The notes under the pieces: model-generated
Seen by the model: the letters and a program-made list of their open reading frames with translations, nothing else
Database searches by the model: none
Told to the model about the DNA's origin: nothing
Part shown: positions 27,731 through 36,373 of the stretch, piece after piece
Numbering within the stretch: position 1 is the first letter of the stretch
How the letters are laid out: every line of letters starts with the position of its first letter
From: Streptomyces sp. NBC_00459
GTDB taxonomy: Bacteria > Actinomycetota > Actinomycetes > Streptomycetales > Streptomycetaceae
Assembly: GCF_036013955.1 (NCBI RefSeq)
Contig: NZ_CP107903.1
Location: 7,936,001-8,000,000, forward strand
Length of the DNA: 64,000 nucleotides
Reading direction: 5' to 3'
Position numbers and translations under genes: made by a program

Positions 27731-28375
27731 ATGAGCAGCTTCAACACGCACCGGAGACGGGTCTACGACGAAGCCCTGCCCGCGCGTGTCCGGCATACAA
27801 ATCTGCGGTCCTGTCTCGTCCACTTCGCGCCCTACGGCTTCCGAGCCACATACCATCACCTCTGCGTCAGCGCGGGTATCCCCAAGGATCTGGAGAAGGA
27901 TCCGAGCTCGCTGATGCGCGCCGTCGAGGAATTGCACCATGCCCGACAGCTCTGGCTCGCCGATGAACGTGCCTACGCCTGCAGTCGCCGAGCGGACAAA
28001 GCGCGTGGCTTTCGGCAGGTGAAAGCGGACGAGTCCTGGCGAGACCGGCAGCGTGGGTGGGGGAACATCGCCTACTGTCCCGAGCCGACAATCCATCCCG
28101 ACGAGCCGCTGCCGGTGGTCGTCGGGCGGGTGCTCCGGTCGTCGGTCCCGCCCGATGAAGCTCCTGCCCTGACGTGCCGTGTATGCGGAAGCCGGGACAA
28201 CACCAGCGCCTGGCACGACGGCGTCCACCGGATCCACCAGCTGTGCAGGGAATGCGGGGTCAGCCTCGCGGTGCAGCGAGCCGACGCGCCCGACCCGCTG
28301 TTGGCGGCCGATCACGCCCGCCGGTGGAAGGAAATCTGGAGGCTGCGCAACGAATCTCCTCGCAACGCGAGCTGA
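27731..28375 (+). CDS. Hypothetical protein with a zinc-ribbon-like motif
   Basis: 214 residues, rich in Arg and His. A four-cysteine pattern (CRVCGSRD then CRECG, 29 residues apart) suggests a zinc ribbon near residues 150-185. The N-terminal half contains a helical segment with DLEKDPSSLMRAVEELHHAR. I do not recognise it. ATG 27731 lies between remnants on the left and a gene-free stretch on the right. Confidence 0.65.
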   Translation: MSSFNTHRRRVYDEALPARVRHTNLRSCLVHFAPYGFRATYHHLCVSAGIPKDLEKDPSSLMRAVEELHHARQLWLADERAYACSRRADKARGFRQVKADESWRDRQRGWGNIAYCPEPTIHPDEPLPVVVGRVLRSSVPPDEAPALTCRVCGSRDNTSAWHDGVHRIHQLCRECGVSLAVQRADAPDPLLAADHARRWKEIWRLRNESPRNAS

Positions 28376-28897
28376 GTTGGGTGTGGCTCCTCTGTAGTGA
28401 GCTGGTGATCCCGTGCGCCGTTGCCGTTGCCGTTCGTGGTCGGACGGCGGATCGTCGTGTCCCAGGACGTCGTCCTGGAGGCGGCGACGGTCTCGTGGCT
28501 GGACCAACTAGGGCGAGGGGTGTCCGTCAAAGCGCATCAAGCCCAACCAGCCGAGCCAAGCGAGGACAGATCTTGTTCACCGTGTGGTGTTCAAGCTGCT
28601 GTTGGGCGGGACTCTGGAAGGTTTCCAGGTGAGTCACGCCGGGCCTCGTACGTGCCACCACACTCGATGCTGCAACCCGAACCGCCCGGGGGCCGTGACC
28701 AAGGGGAGAGCCTTGCTCGTAGCGACTGAGGGACGGCACGCGCCCCGCGGACCTACTGTCGACACGGCCACGAGTGCACGCCGGAGAACATGTACATGGA
28801 CTCTCGGCGGCAGTTCCGGCAGCGCCGGAGCGGGGCAAGGCCCGCTAGGTCCACCCCGGCGATGTGACATCTCGTGACAGATGAGAGGGTCGGGCGA
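28376..28897. other. Gene-free stretch upstream of pcaL
   Basis: About 520 nt with no convincing coding frame, RNA gene or repeat that I can see. The right end must contain the promoter of the following gene. Confidence 0.5.
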
Positions 28898-30193
28898 GTG
28901 AGTGAGACACCGAAGACCGCCCTGCAATACCGCTTCGACGGGCCAGAAGACGCTCCGGTCCTGATCCTGGGTTCCTCACTGGGCACCACATGGCACATGT
29001 GGGACCGGCAGGTGCCCGAACTGGTGAAGCAGTGGCGGGTCTTCCGCTTCGATCTGCCCGGGCACGGCGGTGCCCCCGCCCACCCCGCCGGGTCGGTGGC
29101 CGACCTCACCGACCGCCTGCTCGCCACGCTCGACACGGTCGGCGTGCAGCGCTTCGGCTACGCGGGCTGCGCGCTCGGCGGTGCGATCGGCGTCGAACTG
29201 GCGCTGCGCCACCCGGAGCGGCTGGCCTCGCTCGCGCTGATCGCCGCCTCGCCCCGCTTCGGGACGGCCGACGAGTTCCGCCAGCGCGGGGTGATCGTCC
29301 GGACGAACGGGCTCGGCCCCATCGCCCGTACCTCCCCCGAGCGCTGGTTCACCAGCGGCTTCGCCGCCGCGCAGCCCGCGATCACCGAGTGGGCCGTACA
29401 GATGGTCCGCACCACCGACCCCGGCTGCTACATCGCGGCCTGCGAATCGCTCGCCTCCTTCGACGTGAGGGGCGAACTGGCCCGCGTCGGTGTGCCGACC
29501 CTCGTCCTCGTCGGCTCCGACGACCAGGTCACCGGCCCCGCCGAGGCCCGCACCCTGGTCGCGGGTATCCCGGACGCCCGCCTCGCGGTGGTGCCCGGCG
29601 CCTCCCATCTGGTCCCGGTCGAGCAGCCCGCGGCCGTCACCGATCTCCTCGTACGGCACTTCTCGACGGCCTGGCAGCCCGCGTACGACACGACAAGCGG
29701 TCAGATCGCCATCTCGGCGGCCCCGGTCAAGCCGGTACTGATCGCGCCCCAGCCGGTCACTCCCGTCGCGGAGATCGCGCCGCCCGTCCCGCAGCCCGAG
29801 ACGCAGGGCCGCCCGGACCCGTACGACGCCGGGATGAAGGTCAGGCGCGAGGTGCTCGGCGACGCGCACGTCGACCGGGCGCTCACGCAGGCCGACGACT
29901 TCTCCGGGGACTTCCAGGACTTCATCACCAGATACGCGTGGGGCGAGATCTGGAACCGGCCCGGCCTCGACCGGCGCTCCCGCAGCTGTGTCACCCTCAC
30001 CGCCCTCGTCGCGGGCGGCCACCTCGACGAACTCGCCTTCCACACCCGAGCCGCCCTCCGCAACGGGCTCACCCCGGTCGAGATCAAGGAAGTGCTGCTC
30101 CAGGCCGCCGTCTACTGCGGGGTACCGGCCGCGAACAGCGCGTTCAAGGTGGCCCAGCAGGTCATCCGTGAGGAGACGACCCCCGAGGAGTGA
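28898..30193 (+). CDS. pcaL: 3-oxoadipate enol-lactonase / 4-carboxymuconolactone decarboxylase fusion
   Basis: 431 residues. The N-terminal alpha/beta hydrolase (1 to about 255) is joined by a Pro/Ala-rich linker to a C-terminal carboxymuconolactone decarboxylase domain (TALVAGGHLDELAFHTRAAL then AVYCGVPAANSAF). Actinobacterial PcaL fusions catalyse two consecutive steps of the protocatechuate branch of the beta-ketoadipate pathway. The nucleophile elbow reads GCALGG, a Cys where Ser is usual. GTG 28898 follows GAGAGG; GTG 28874 is possible. No other pca gene is adjacent. Confidence 0.87.
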   Translation: MSETPKTALQYRFDGPEDAPVLILGSSLGTTWHMWDRQVPELVKQWRVFRFDLPGHGGAPAHPAGSVADLTDRLLATLDTVGVQRFGYAGCALGGAIGVELALRHPERLASLALIAASPRFGTADEFRQRGVIVRTNGLGPIARTSPERWFTSGFAAAQPAITEWAVQMVRTTDPGCYIAACESLASFDVRGELARVGVPTLVLVGSDDQVTGPAEARTLVAGIPDARLAVVPGASHLVPVEQPAAVTDLLVRHFSTAWQPAYDTTSGQIAISAAPVKPVLIAPQPVTPVAEIAPPVPQPETQGRPDPYDAGMKVRREVLGDAHVDRALTQADDFSGDFQDFITRYAWGEIWNRPGLDRRSRSCVTLTALVAGGHLDELAFHTRAALRNGLTPVEIKEVLLQAAVYCGVPAANSAFKVAQQVIREETTPEE

Positions 30194-30266
30194 CCCGGAA
30201 AGCCCGGTGGTGAAACCACCGGCCTCGGCGACCCACCGCCCCGGCCCACGCGGCAGGATGGGATGC

Positions 30267-30899
30267 ATGAAGCTCACGAAGAAGTCGCACGCCTGCATCC
30301 GACTGGAGAAGAACGGGCAGACGCTCGTCCTCGACCCCGGGGGATTCAGCGAGGAGGACGCCGCGGCCGGCGCCGACGCGATCCTGGTCACCCACGAGCA
30401 CGTCGACCACTTCGACGAGGGCAGGCTGCGCACAGCCCTGGACGCCAACCCGGCCGCCGAGCTCTGGACCCTCGCCTCGGTCGCGGAGCAGCTCTCCGCG
30501 GCCTTCCCGGGCCGCGTACACACCGTCGGCCACGGCGACACGTTCACCGCCGCCGGCTTCGACGTCCAGGTCCACGGCGAACTGCACGCCGTGATCCACC
30601 CGGACATCCCGCGCATCACGAACGTCGGTTACCTCGTCGACGGCGCCGTCTTCCACCCCGGCGACGCCCTCACCGTCCCGGACCACCCGGTCGACACCCT
30701 GCTGCTGCCGGTCATGGCCCCGTGGAGCAAGCTCTCCGAGGTCGTCGACTACGTCCGCGAGGTCAAGCCGCAGCGCGCGTACGACATCCACGACGCCCTG
30801 CTCACGGACCTCGCCCGCCCGATCTACGACCGGCTGGTCGGCGGCCTGGGCGGCGCCGAGCACCACCGCCTCACGCCAGGGACGTCGGCGGAGGTCTGA
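30267..30899 (+). CDS. MBL-fold metal-dependent hydrolase
   Basis: 210 residues of the metallo-beta-lactamase superfamily. The metal motif THEHVDHFDEG (HxHxDH) is at about residue 40; further ligands probably lie in HAVIHPD, FHPGDA and DIHDALL. It is related to the UlaG/RomA-like short hydrolases, substrate unknown. ATG 30267 is chosen; the exonuclease gene follows 36 nt later in the same direction. Confidence 0.88.
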   Translation: MKLTKKSHACIRLEKNGQTLVLDPGGFSEEDAAAGADAILVTHEHVDHFDEGRLRTALDANPAAELWTLASVAEQLSAAFPGRVHTVGHGDTFTAAGFDVQVHGELHAVIHPDIPRITNVGYLVDGAVFHPGDALTVPDHPVDTLLLPVMAPWSKLSEVVDYVREVKPQRAYDIHDALLTDLARPIYDRLVGGLGGAEHHRLTPGTSAEV

Positions 30900-30935
30900 G
30901 ACGCGTTGTCGGACCCGGCGGGTAGGTTGTGAGGC

Positions 30936-31715
30936 ATGCGTATCGCGACCTGGAACGTGAACTCGATCACCGCCCGCCTGCCGAGGCTGCTGGCCTGGCT
31001 GGAGAGCACCGGCACGGATGTGCTGTGCCTCCAGGAGGCCAAGGTCGCCGCCGAACAGTTCCCGTCCGACCGACTGCGCGAGCTGGGCTACGAGGTGGCG
31101 GTCAACGCGACCGGCAGGTGGAACGGCGTCGCGGTGATCTCCCGCGTGGGCCTGGAGGACGTGGTGCGGGGCCTGCCCGGCGACCCCGGCTACGAGGGCG
31201 TCGAGGAACCCCGCGCCGTCTCCGCGACCTGCGGCCCGGTCCGCGTCTGGTCGGTGTACGTGCCGAACGGCCGCGAGGTGGACCACCCGCACTACACCTA
31301 CAAGCTCGGCTGGTTCGAGGCCTTGAAGGCGGCGGTCGCGGCCGACGCGGCAGGCAGCCGCCCGTTCGCGGTCCTGGGCGACTACAACGTGGCGCCGACG
31401 GACGACGACGTCTACGACCTGGCCGCCTTCGAGGGCCTCACCCACGTCACCCCGGCCGAGCGCGCGGCCCTGGCCGCCCTGCGCGAGGCGGGCCTGACGG
31501 ACGTGGTCCCGCGCCCCCTGAAGTACGACCACCCGTACACGTACTGGGACTACCGCCAGCTCTGCTTCCCCAAGAACCGGGGCATGCGCATCGACCTGGT
31601 CTACGGCAACGAGCCGTTCGCCCAGGCCGTGAAGGACGCGTACGTGGACCGCGAGGAGCGGAAGGGCAAGGGGGCGTCGGACCACGCCCCCGTGGTGGTG
31701 GACCTGGAGGTGTAG
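30936..31715 (+). CDS. xthA: Exodeoxyribonuclease III
   Basis: 259 residues of the endonuclease/exonuclease/phosphatase fold. ATWNVNSI, the metal-binding Glu in CLQEAK, GDYNVAPTD and the C-terminal SDHAPVVV motif are all intact. It acts in base-excision repair as an AP endonuclease and 3-prime exonuclease. It is probably cotranscribed with the MBL-fold gene. A 6-bp stem (31730-31746) lies between it and the convergent gene. Confidence 0.95.
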   Translation: MRIATWNVNSITARLPRLLAWLESTGTDVLCLQEAKVAAEQFPSDRLRELGYEVAVNATGRWNGVAVISRVGLEDVVRGLPGDPGYEGVEEPRAVSATCGPVRVWSVYVPNGREVDHPHYTYKLGWFEALKAAVAADAAGSRPFAVLGDYNVAPTDDDVYDLAAFEGLTHVTPAERAALAALREAGLTDVVPRPLKYDHPYTYWDYRQLCFPKNRGMRIDLVYGNEPFAQAVKDAYVDREERKGKGASDHAPVVVDLEV

Positions 31716-31747
31716 GGGGACCTGCTCATCGCACCCGGGCGGTGCGC

Positions 31748-33559
31748 CTACGGAACCAACGCCCCGATGTTCACCGCCCCCGCCAGCGCGGCCAACCCCG
31801 CGTCGCCCGGATGCAGATGGTCCCCGCTGTCGTACGCGGGCAGCAACCGCGCCGGCTGCGCCGGATCCCGCAGCGCCGCGTCGAAGTCGACGACCCCGTC
31901 GAAACCGGAGCCGGAGGAGGAGCCCGACACGGCCTCCTCCCGGATCCAGGTGTTCACGGCCACCCGCTGCCCGTCGACCAGCGAGGTGCACCGCGCCTCA
32001 CCCCCGCACGGCCCGATCGTCGCGACCAGCACCCGCATCCCGCGCGCCCGCACCCGTTCCGCCAGTCCCTCCAGACCGGCGACGACCTCCTCCGCCGACG
32101 CACCCGTCCGCAGGTCGTTCACGCCCTGGAAGACGATCGCCGTACGCGCCGAGGTCTGGGCGAGGACGTCCCGGTCCACGCGGTGCAGGGCGCTCACCCC
32201 GCCCGAGTCGGTCGAGACACCGTCGCCCGGATAGCGGTCGGTGAGGACACGGTTCGCGGCGATGCCCTGATTGAGGACGCCGTAGCGGGGGACCGCGCTC
32301 TGGGCCAGCAGCCGGTCGGCGAGCACATCGGGCCAGCGCCGGTTCGCGTCCGGGGTCGACCGCTCGCCGTCGGTGATCGAGTCACCGAGCACCACGACCG
32401 ATCCGGGCCCGCCCCCGACGTCCACCCCGGTGAGCAGCGGCCACGTCGTCAGCGTCGACGTGTACGGCGTCGGGGAGCCGTCCGCCGTGTGGTCGCCCGG
32501 CTCGCTGACGTACGAGCGCTGCTGCGCGAGCCGGTGCAGTGGCGCGGCCGTCACCGTGCCCGGCAGATGGAAGCTCACCAGCAGACTGGTGTCCGCGGGC
32601 ACCGCGAAGTCCAGCGGATCACTGAACGCCTGTGCCCCGGCCGGGAGTTCCACCCCGCTCGCGCCCCGGAACGTCAGCGGCACCGGCGTGTCCCTGGCGG
32701 TGGCGCCCGCTGTCTGCACGGCCACCGTCGCACTGCCGATCCGTACCGGCGCCGACGCGAAGGTGTTGTCGAAGCGGACCCGTACCCGTGGCCCGCCGGC
32801 CGACGTGTGCACCACCAGCCGCAGCGTCCGGTCGGTCCACGGGCCGACGGTCGCGTACGTCGAGGTCGGCGCCGCCCAACTGCCCGTCCAGCCTGCCGTG
32901 TCGGGCCGTACCGAGAGGGCGAACACGTGGAGATCTGCCGCGTAGGGCAGCCGGACGGAGTCGACATGGCGCCCTCGTGCGATCGGCACGGTGACGACGT
33001 ACAGCCGTGCCTTCTCGGCGAGTTGACCGGTGGGGGTGTTCACGTGCGGCAGCGCGACCGCCTTGGCGCCGAGAGGGCCGGTGCGCCAGTCGGGGGCGGT
33101 CAGCCGGTACGAGGACTGTGTGCCGTCCGTGTACGAGACGGTGCCCTCGCCGCTCACGTCGGCGCCGCCGGTGCCGGCGACGAGGAACGCGAGGGCGTCC
33201 CCCTCCCCACGGACGCGCACGGGCTGGCCGGCGGCGCGGACGTTGTCCGGCTCGCCCGGCTCCCGGCACGGCCAGGTCAGCCGGGCGCCCTGGACGGTGA
33301 GGGCGCGGCCCTCGGTCCAGCCGGCGGCCGTCAGGTCCTGGGCCGACACGGAGGCGCCCGAACCGTCGAAGTCGGCCGCCTCGGGAAGGGTGTCGTCGCT
33401 GACGGCGGTGTTGTCGAAGAACCGGGTGAGGGGGAGGGGACCGGTGGCATGGGCGGTGGACGACAGGGGTGTCAGAGTCGCGCAGAGGGCGAGGACGACG
33501 CCCGGTCCGCAGAGACCTCGGAATCCCGGTCCCCGCCTGCCTCGGCCACCTCGGCGCAT
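31748..33559 (-). CDS. Secreted SGNH/GDSL hydrolase
   Basis: 603 residues with a signal peptide (Arg/Gly-rich n-region, VVLALCATLTPL core, cleavage near AHA). The N-terminal half is a beta-rich region of unknown role; the C-terminal catalytic domain has VVLGDSITDG, the GxND-like FQGVNDL and DHLHPGDAG with the catalytic His. It probably acts on extracellular esters or acetylated glycans. Convergent with xthA. Confidence 0.9.
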   Translation of the reverse strand: MRRGGRGRRGPGFRGLCGPGVVLALCATLTPLSSTAHATGPLPLTRFFDNTAVSDDTLPEAADFDGSGASVSAQDLTAAGWTEGRALTVQGARLTWPCREPGEPDNVRAAGQPVRVRGEGDALAFLVAGTGGADVSGEGTVSYTDGTQSSYRLTAPDWRTGPLGAKAVALPHVNTPTGQLAEKARLYVVTVPIARGRHVDSVRLPYAADLHVFALSVRPDTAGWTGSWAAPTSTYATVGPWTDRTLRLVVHTSAGGPRVRVRFDNTFASAPVRIGSATVAVQTAGATARDTPVPLTFRGASGVELPAGAQAFSDPLDFAVPADTSLLVSFHLPGTVTAAPLHRLAQQRSYVSEPGDHTADGSPTPYTSTLTTWPLLTGVDVGGGPGSVVVLGDSITDGERSTPDANRRWPDVLADRLLAQSAVPRYGVLNQGIAANRVLTDRYPGDGVSTDSGGVSALHRVDRDVLAQTSARTAIVFQGVNDLRTGASAEEVVAGLEGLAERVRARGMRVLVATIGPCGGEARCTSLVDGQRVAVNTWIREEAVSGSSSGSGFDGVVDFDAALRDPAQPARLLPAYDSGDHLHPGDAGLAALAGAVNIGALVP

Positions 33560-33735
33560 GTCCGCCCCTCCGGTCCGCTGGGTCCGCCGCTCAATGCAGT
33601 GTGAAGCTAAGGAGCCACCAGCGGCCCGTCAATGCGGCTGGTGCGCCGGACCGGGACGGACGGGGAACTTGGCCGGAACCGGCGGCCCCGCGCGCCCTGT
33701 GGTGCGGTCGGCGGTGTGAATGACACGCTGGACGT

Positions 33736-34176
33736 ATGAACATCCCTTTCCTGGGCAACTGGCGCAAGAGGCATGGACCCGCCCGAGGCGCGGCGGTGTT
33801 CTCCGAGGGGGAGCACGACCCCGAGGCGGTCGCCGGGCTCCTCTCCGAGTGCGAGCTGCTCCGCTCCCAGGCGTACCGCGCGGGCGTCGAACTCGACGAC
33901 TCAGCCGCCTCGTTGGAGGCCCTGGACCAGCTGGTGCCGGGCTGGCGGGACGACGAGGAGTCGCTGGCCTGGCTCGGCAACGACGCAGGCCTCTATCTCG
34001 GCACGGTCATCGTGCGGACGGTCCCCGGCGCCGCCTGGGACTTCTGGCCGAACGGCCAGCCCGTCGTACGGCTGTCGTCGGGTCGCGAGTTCGACGTCGT
34101 CTCCTCCGGGCACGAGTGGGCGTCCAGTGGCGTTCCCGAGTTGTCGCAGCTGTACGCGGAGGTCGCGGAGTCGTAG
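33736..34176 (+). CDS. Conserved actinobacterial hypothetical protein (possibly DUF6278)
   Basis: 146 residues. It begins MNIPFLGNWRKRHGPARGAA and contains a helix-rich central part and a C-terminal strand region with WDFWPNGQPVVRLSSG. No catalytic motif is visible. I associate it from memory with a Streptomyces family of unknown function. It stands alone upstream of the ABC ATPase. Confidence 0.7.
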   Translation: MNIPFLGNWRKRHGPARGAAVFSEGEHDPEAVAGLLSECELLRSQAYRAGVELDDSAASLEALDQLVPGWRDDEESLAWLGNDAGLYLGTVIVRTVPGAAWDFWPNGQPVVRLSSGREFDVVSSGHEWASSGVPELSQLYAEVAES

Positions 34177-34300
34177 ACGCGGTGCGGGCATCTGGCGTAA
34201 ATACGGCTAATGCCCGAAAAGTGCGTGTCGTGCTTTAACTGCGCTCTTGTCTGGATAGTTTGCGGCAACCACGACACAGCTGAAGTGAGTAGGGCTGGGC

Positions 34301-35044
34301 ATGGCCGTCGATCCGTTGATCGAACTGCATGAAGTCAACAAACACTTCGGTGAGCTGCATGTCCTCCAGGACATCAATCTCACCGTGGGCAGGGGGGAGG
34401 TGGTCGTTGTCATCGGCCCGTCCGGGTCGGGCAAATCCACTCTGTGCAGGGCGATCAACCGGCTGGAGCCGATCGAGTCCGGGACGATCAGGCTCGACGG
34501 CCGGCTGCTGCCCGACGAGGGCAAGTCGCTCGCGCGGCTCCGTGCCGAAGTCGGGATGGTCTTCCAGTCGTTCAATCTCTTCGCCCACAAGACCGTCCTC
34601 CAGAACGTCTCGCTGGGCCAGGTCAAGGTGCGCGGGCGCAGGAAGGGCGAGGCCGACACGCGCTCCCGCGAGCTCCTGGACCGGGTGGGCCTCGCCTCCC
34701 AGGCGCCGAAGTATCCGGCCCAGCTGTCCGGCGGCCAGCAGCAGCGTGTCGCCATCGCCCGCGCCCTGGCCATGGATCCCAAGGTCATGCTCTTCGACGA
34801 GCCGACGTCGGCGCTCGACCCCGAGATGATCAACGAGGTTCTGGAGGTCATGCAGCAACTGGCCCGCGAGGGTATGACGATGGTCGTCGTCACCCACGAG
34901 ATGGGCTTCGCCCGCTCGGCCGCCAACCGGGTCGTCTTCATGGCCGACGGCCGCATCGTCGAGGACCGCAGCCCCGAGGAGTTCTTCACCGACCCGCGCA
35001 GCGACCGTGCCAAGGACTTCCTCTCCAAGATCCTGCGGCACTGA
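34301..35044 (+). CDS. Amino-acid ABC transporter ATP-binding protein (GluA/GlnQ type)
   Basis: 247 residues. Walker A GPSGSGKST, Q-loop GMVFQSFNLF, signature LSGGQQQRVAIARAL, Walker B VMLFDEPTSALDPE and the H-loop VVTHEMGFA match the polar amino-acid importer ATPases. Binding-protein and permease genes normally follow, but here a short frame and unassigned sequence do. The ATPase is therefore orphaned, either by deletion or by serving another system. Confidence 0.93.
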   Translation: MAVDPLIELHEVNKHFGELHVLQDINLTVGRGEVVVVIGPSGSGKSTLCRAINRLEPIESGTIRLDGRLLPDEGKSLARLRAEVGMVFQSFNLFAHKTVLQNVSLGQVKVRGRRKGEADTRSRELLDRVGLASQAPKYPAQLSGGQQQRVAIARALAMDPKVMLFDEPTSALDPEMINEVLEVMQQLAREGMTMVVVTHEMGFARSAANRVVFMADGRIVEDRSPEEFFTDPRSDRAKDFLSKILRH

Positions 35045-35082
35045 AGCCAACACCGCTGACTGCCAAGGGAGTTGAGGATGTC

Positions 35083-35247
35083 GTGCACCTACTGACGGAC
35101 AACCTCCCGACGGCGGCCAGGGCCGGAAAATCGGCCGCGCCGAACCTCGACTACGATTTGCCGTTCATCCCCATCGGGATGTGGACCGAGGTCGAGGCCG
35201 TTGCACCGGCCGAATCAGGGACGCTGCTGCCAGGCGGGCAGCGGTAG
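35083..35247 (+). CDS. Possible small peptide (54 aa)
   Basis: GTG 35083 lies 5-6 nt after TGAGGA and opens a 54-codon frame with LLTDNLPTAARAGKSAAPNL and YDLPFIPIGMWTEVE. It occupies the position expected for the next gene of an amino-acid importer operon. It overlaps the end of an opposite-strand decayed frame, so only one of the two may be meaningful. Confidence 0.3.
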   Translation: MHLLTDNLPTAARAGKSAAPNLDYDLPFIPIGMWTEVEAVAPAESGTLLPGGQR

Positions 35248-35500
35248 AAGGGCATGCGCTCGCCCGGCGGCAGCCGGAGATCACTGCTCGCGCAGGGGTC
35301 CGACACCCATGAGGGGTCGTTCCCCGGCGGCAGAAGGTCAGCTGCGCGCCGGTCGGGTTGTGCTCGACGCAGAGCGGGTCGACCTGGCCGACCGGCCTGC
35401 CGAGGCCGAGCGGGCCCCCGTCGCAGACGTACGCGACGAGGGTGCCGCTCTCCTTGTTTCCGGTGACCGGACCGCCGTGCGGGAGGTGACCGTTCCCCGT
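35200..35500 (-). pseudogene. Possible frameshifted Cys-containing protein remnant
   Basis: Read leftward, one frame gives GNKESGTLVAYVCDGGPLGL and GQVDPLCVEHNPTGAQLTF. A neighbouring frame then continues NDPSWVSDPCASSDLRLPPG and ERMPFYRCPPGSSVPD. Both halves have coding-like codon bias, suggesting one gene broken by a frameshift near 35335. No start codon is evident. Family not recognised. Confidence 0.4.
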
Positions 35501-35508
35501 ACGCGCCG

Positions 35509-36270
35509 CTACGAGGCGCGGTGGGAGTTGCGTGGAACGGTGGCCGGTACCGGTAGCGGGGTCTGCGCGACCCGGGTGATGTCCGTGACGACCTCGACGA
35601 CATCGGGTCCGTACGCCTGCGAGTTGACGACCTTCAGGAGCAGGGCGAAGGAGTTGTTGCCGTGTTTACGGGCCAGCCGTTCGTGGTTGCGGGCGAGGTA
35701 GCGGGTCGCCGCCTGGTTGGTGATCGCGCGCTGGCCGCAGAAGAGGAAGACCGGTCGGGCTTCGCCGCTCTGGCCGGCGGTGAGCCGTGCGAGGATCACG
35801 TACTCGCTCCTGCCCCCCTCCATGCGGTAGCGCTCCGGACCGATCTGGAAGGCACCGCGGTCCGGGCCGGGTTCGGCGTCGACGTTGACAAGGACACCGG
35901 GGAGCAGGGAGTGCAGATGCGCCAGCATGCGGCGGTTGGAGGCCGGCCCGCCCACGCAGAACTCGGTCCGCTCGCCGAACCCCTGCTGTGCGGCGTCGTG
36001 GGCGACGACCTGGGCGTGGGCGTTGCAGTCCTTGATGAGGGCGGCGAGCTCCAGGAGCGCGAACACGTCGTGCCGCATCACCGTCAACTCGGGGCCGCCG
36101 GCCTCCCGGTTCACCACGAGCAGCGACTCGGAGTTGTCCGGCAGCCCGAAGAAGGCCTGCTTACGGCGGAGTTTGCGCTTCCACAGATAGGTGCGGGCCA
36201 GCCAGCCGAGGGCTGCGCTGATACCGGCCGCGACCACACCGAGGACGATATTGCGCACATCGTCAGTCAT
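35509..36270 (-). CDS. Membrane-anchored hypothetical protein
   Basis: 253 residues. One N-terminal hydrophobic segment (IVLGVVAAGISAALGWLA) and a basic stop-transfer stretch (KRKLRRKQ) precede a cytoplasmic alpha/beta domain. That domain contains LLVVNREAGGPELTVMRHDV, CVGGPASNRRMLAHL and VFLFCGQRAITNQAA, which read like Rossmann-type strands with a nucleotide-binding look. Function unknown. It is divergent from the gamma-glutamyltransferase gene. Confidence 0.75.
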   Translation of the reverse strand: MTDDVRNIVLGVVAAGISAALGWLARTYLWKRKLRRKQAFFGLPDNSESLLVVNREAGGPELTVMRHDVFALLELAALIKDCNAHAQVVAHDAAQQGFGERTEFCVGGPASNRRMLAHLHSLLPGVLVNVDAEPGPDRGAFQIGPERYRMEGGRSEYVILARLTAGQSGEARPVFLFCGQRAITNQAATRYLARNHERLARKHGNNSFALLLKVVNSQAYGPDVVEVVTDITRVAQTPLPVPATVPRNSHRAS

Positions 36271-36373
36271 GGGCGCGCATGGTAGCGGTCGACCGCAACG
36301 GTGTTCGAGAGGCCCTTACGGGACCGCGGGGATGAAGTTACGCTGCGCGGACGGTCGTTGACTGGAGGTATTG

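Noticed and set aside
28376..28897. Possible small genes in the gap before pcaL
   Set aside because: Several short frames exist on both strands but none has a ribosome site, consistent codon bias or a motif.
30929..33604. 891-codon plus-strand frame across xthA and the SGNH hydrolase
   Set aside because: It spans two well-supported genes and their junction and is Arg/Gly/Pro-rich noise.
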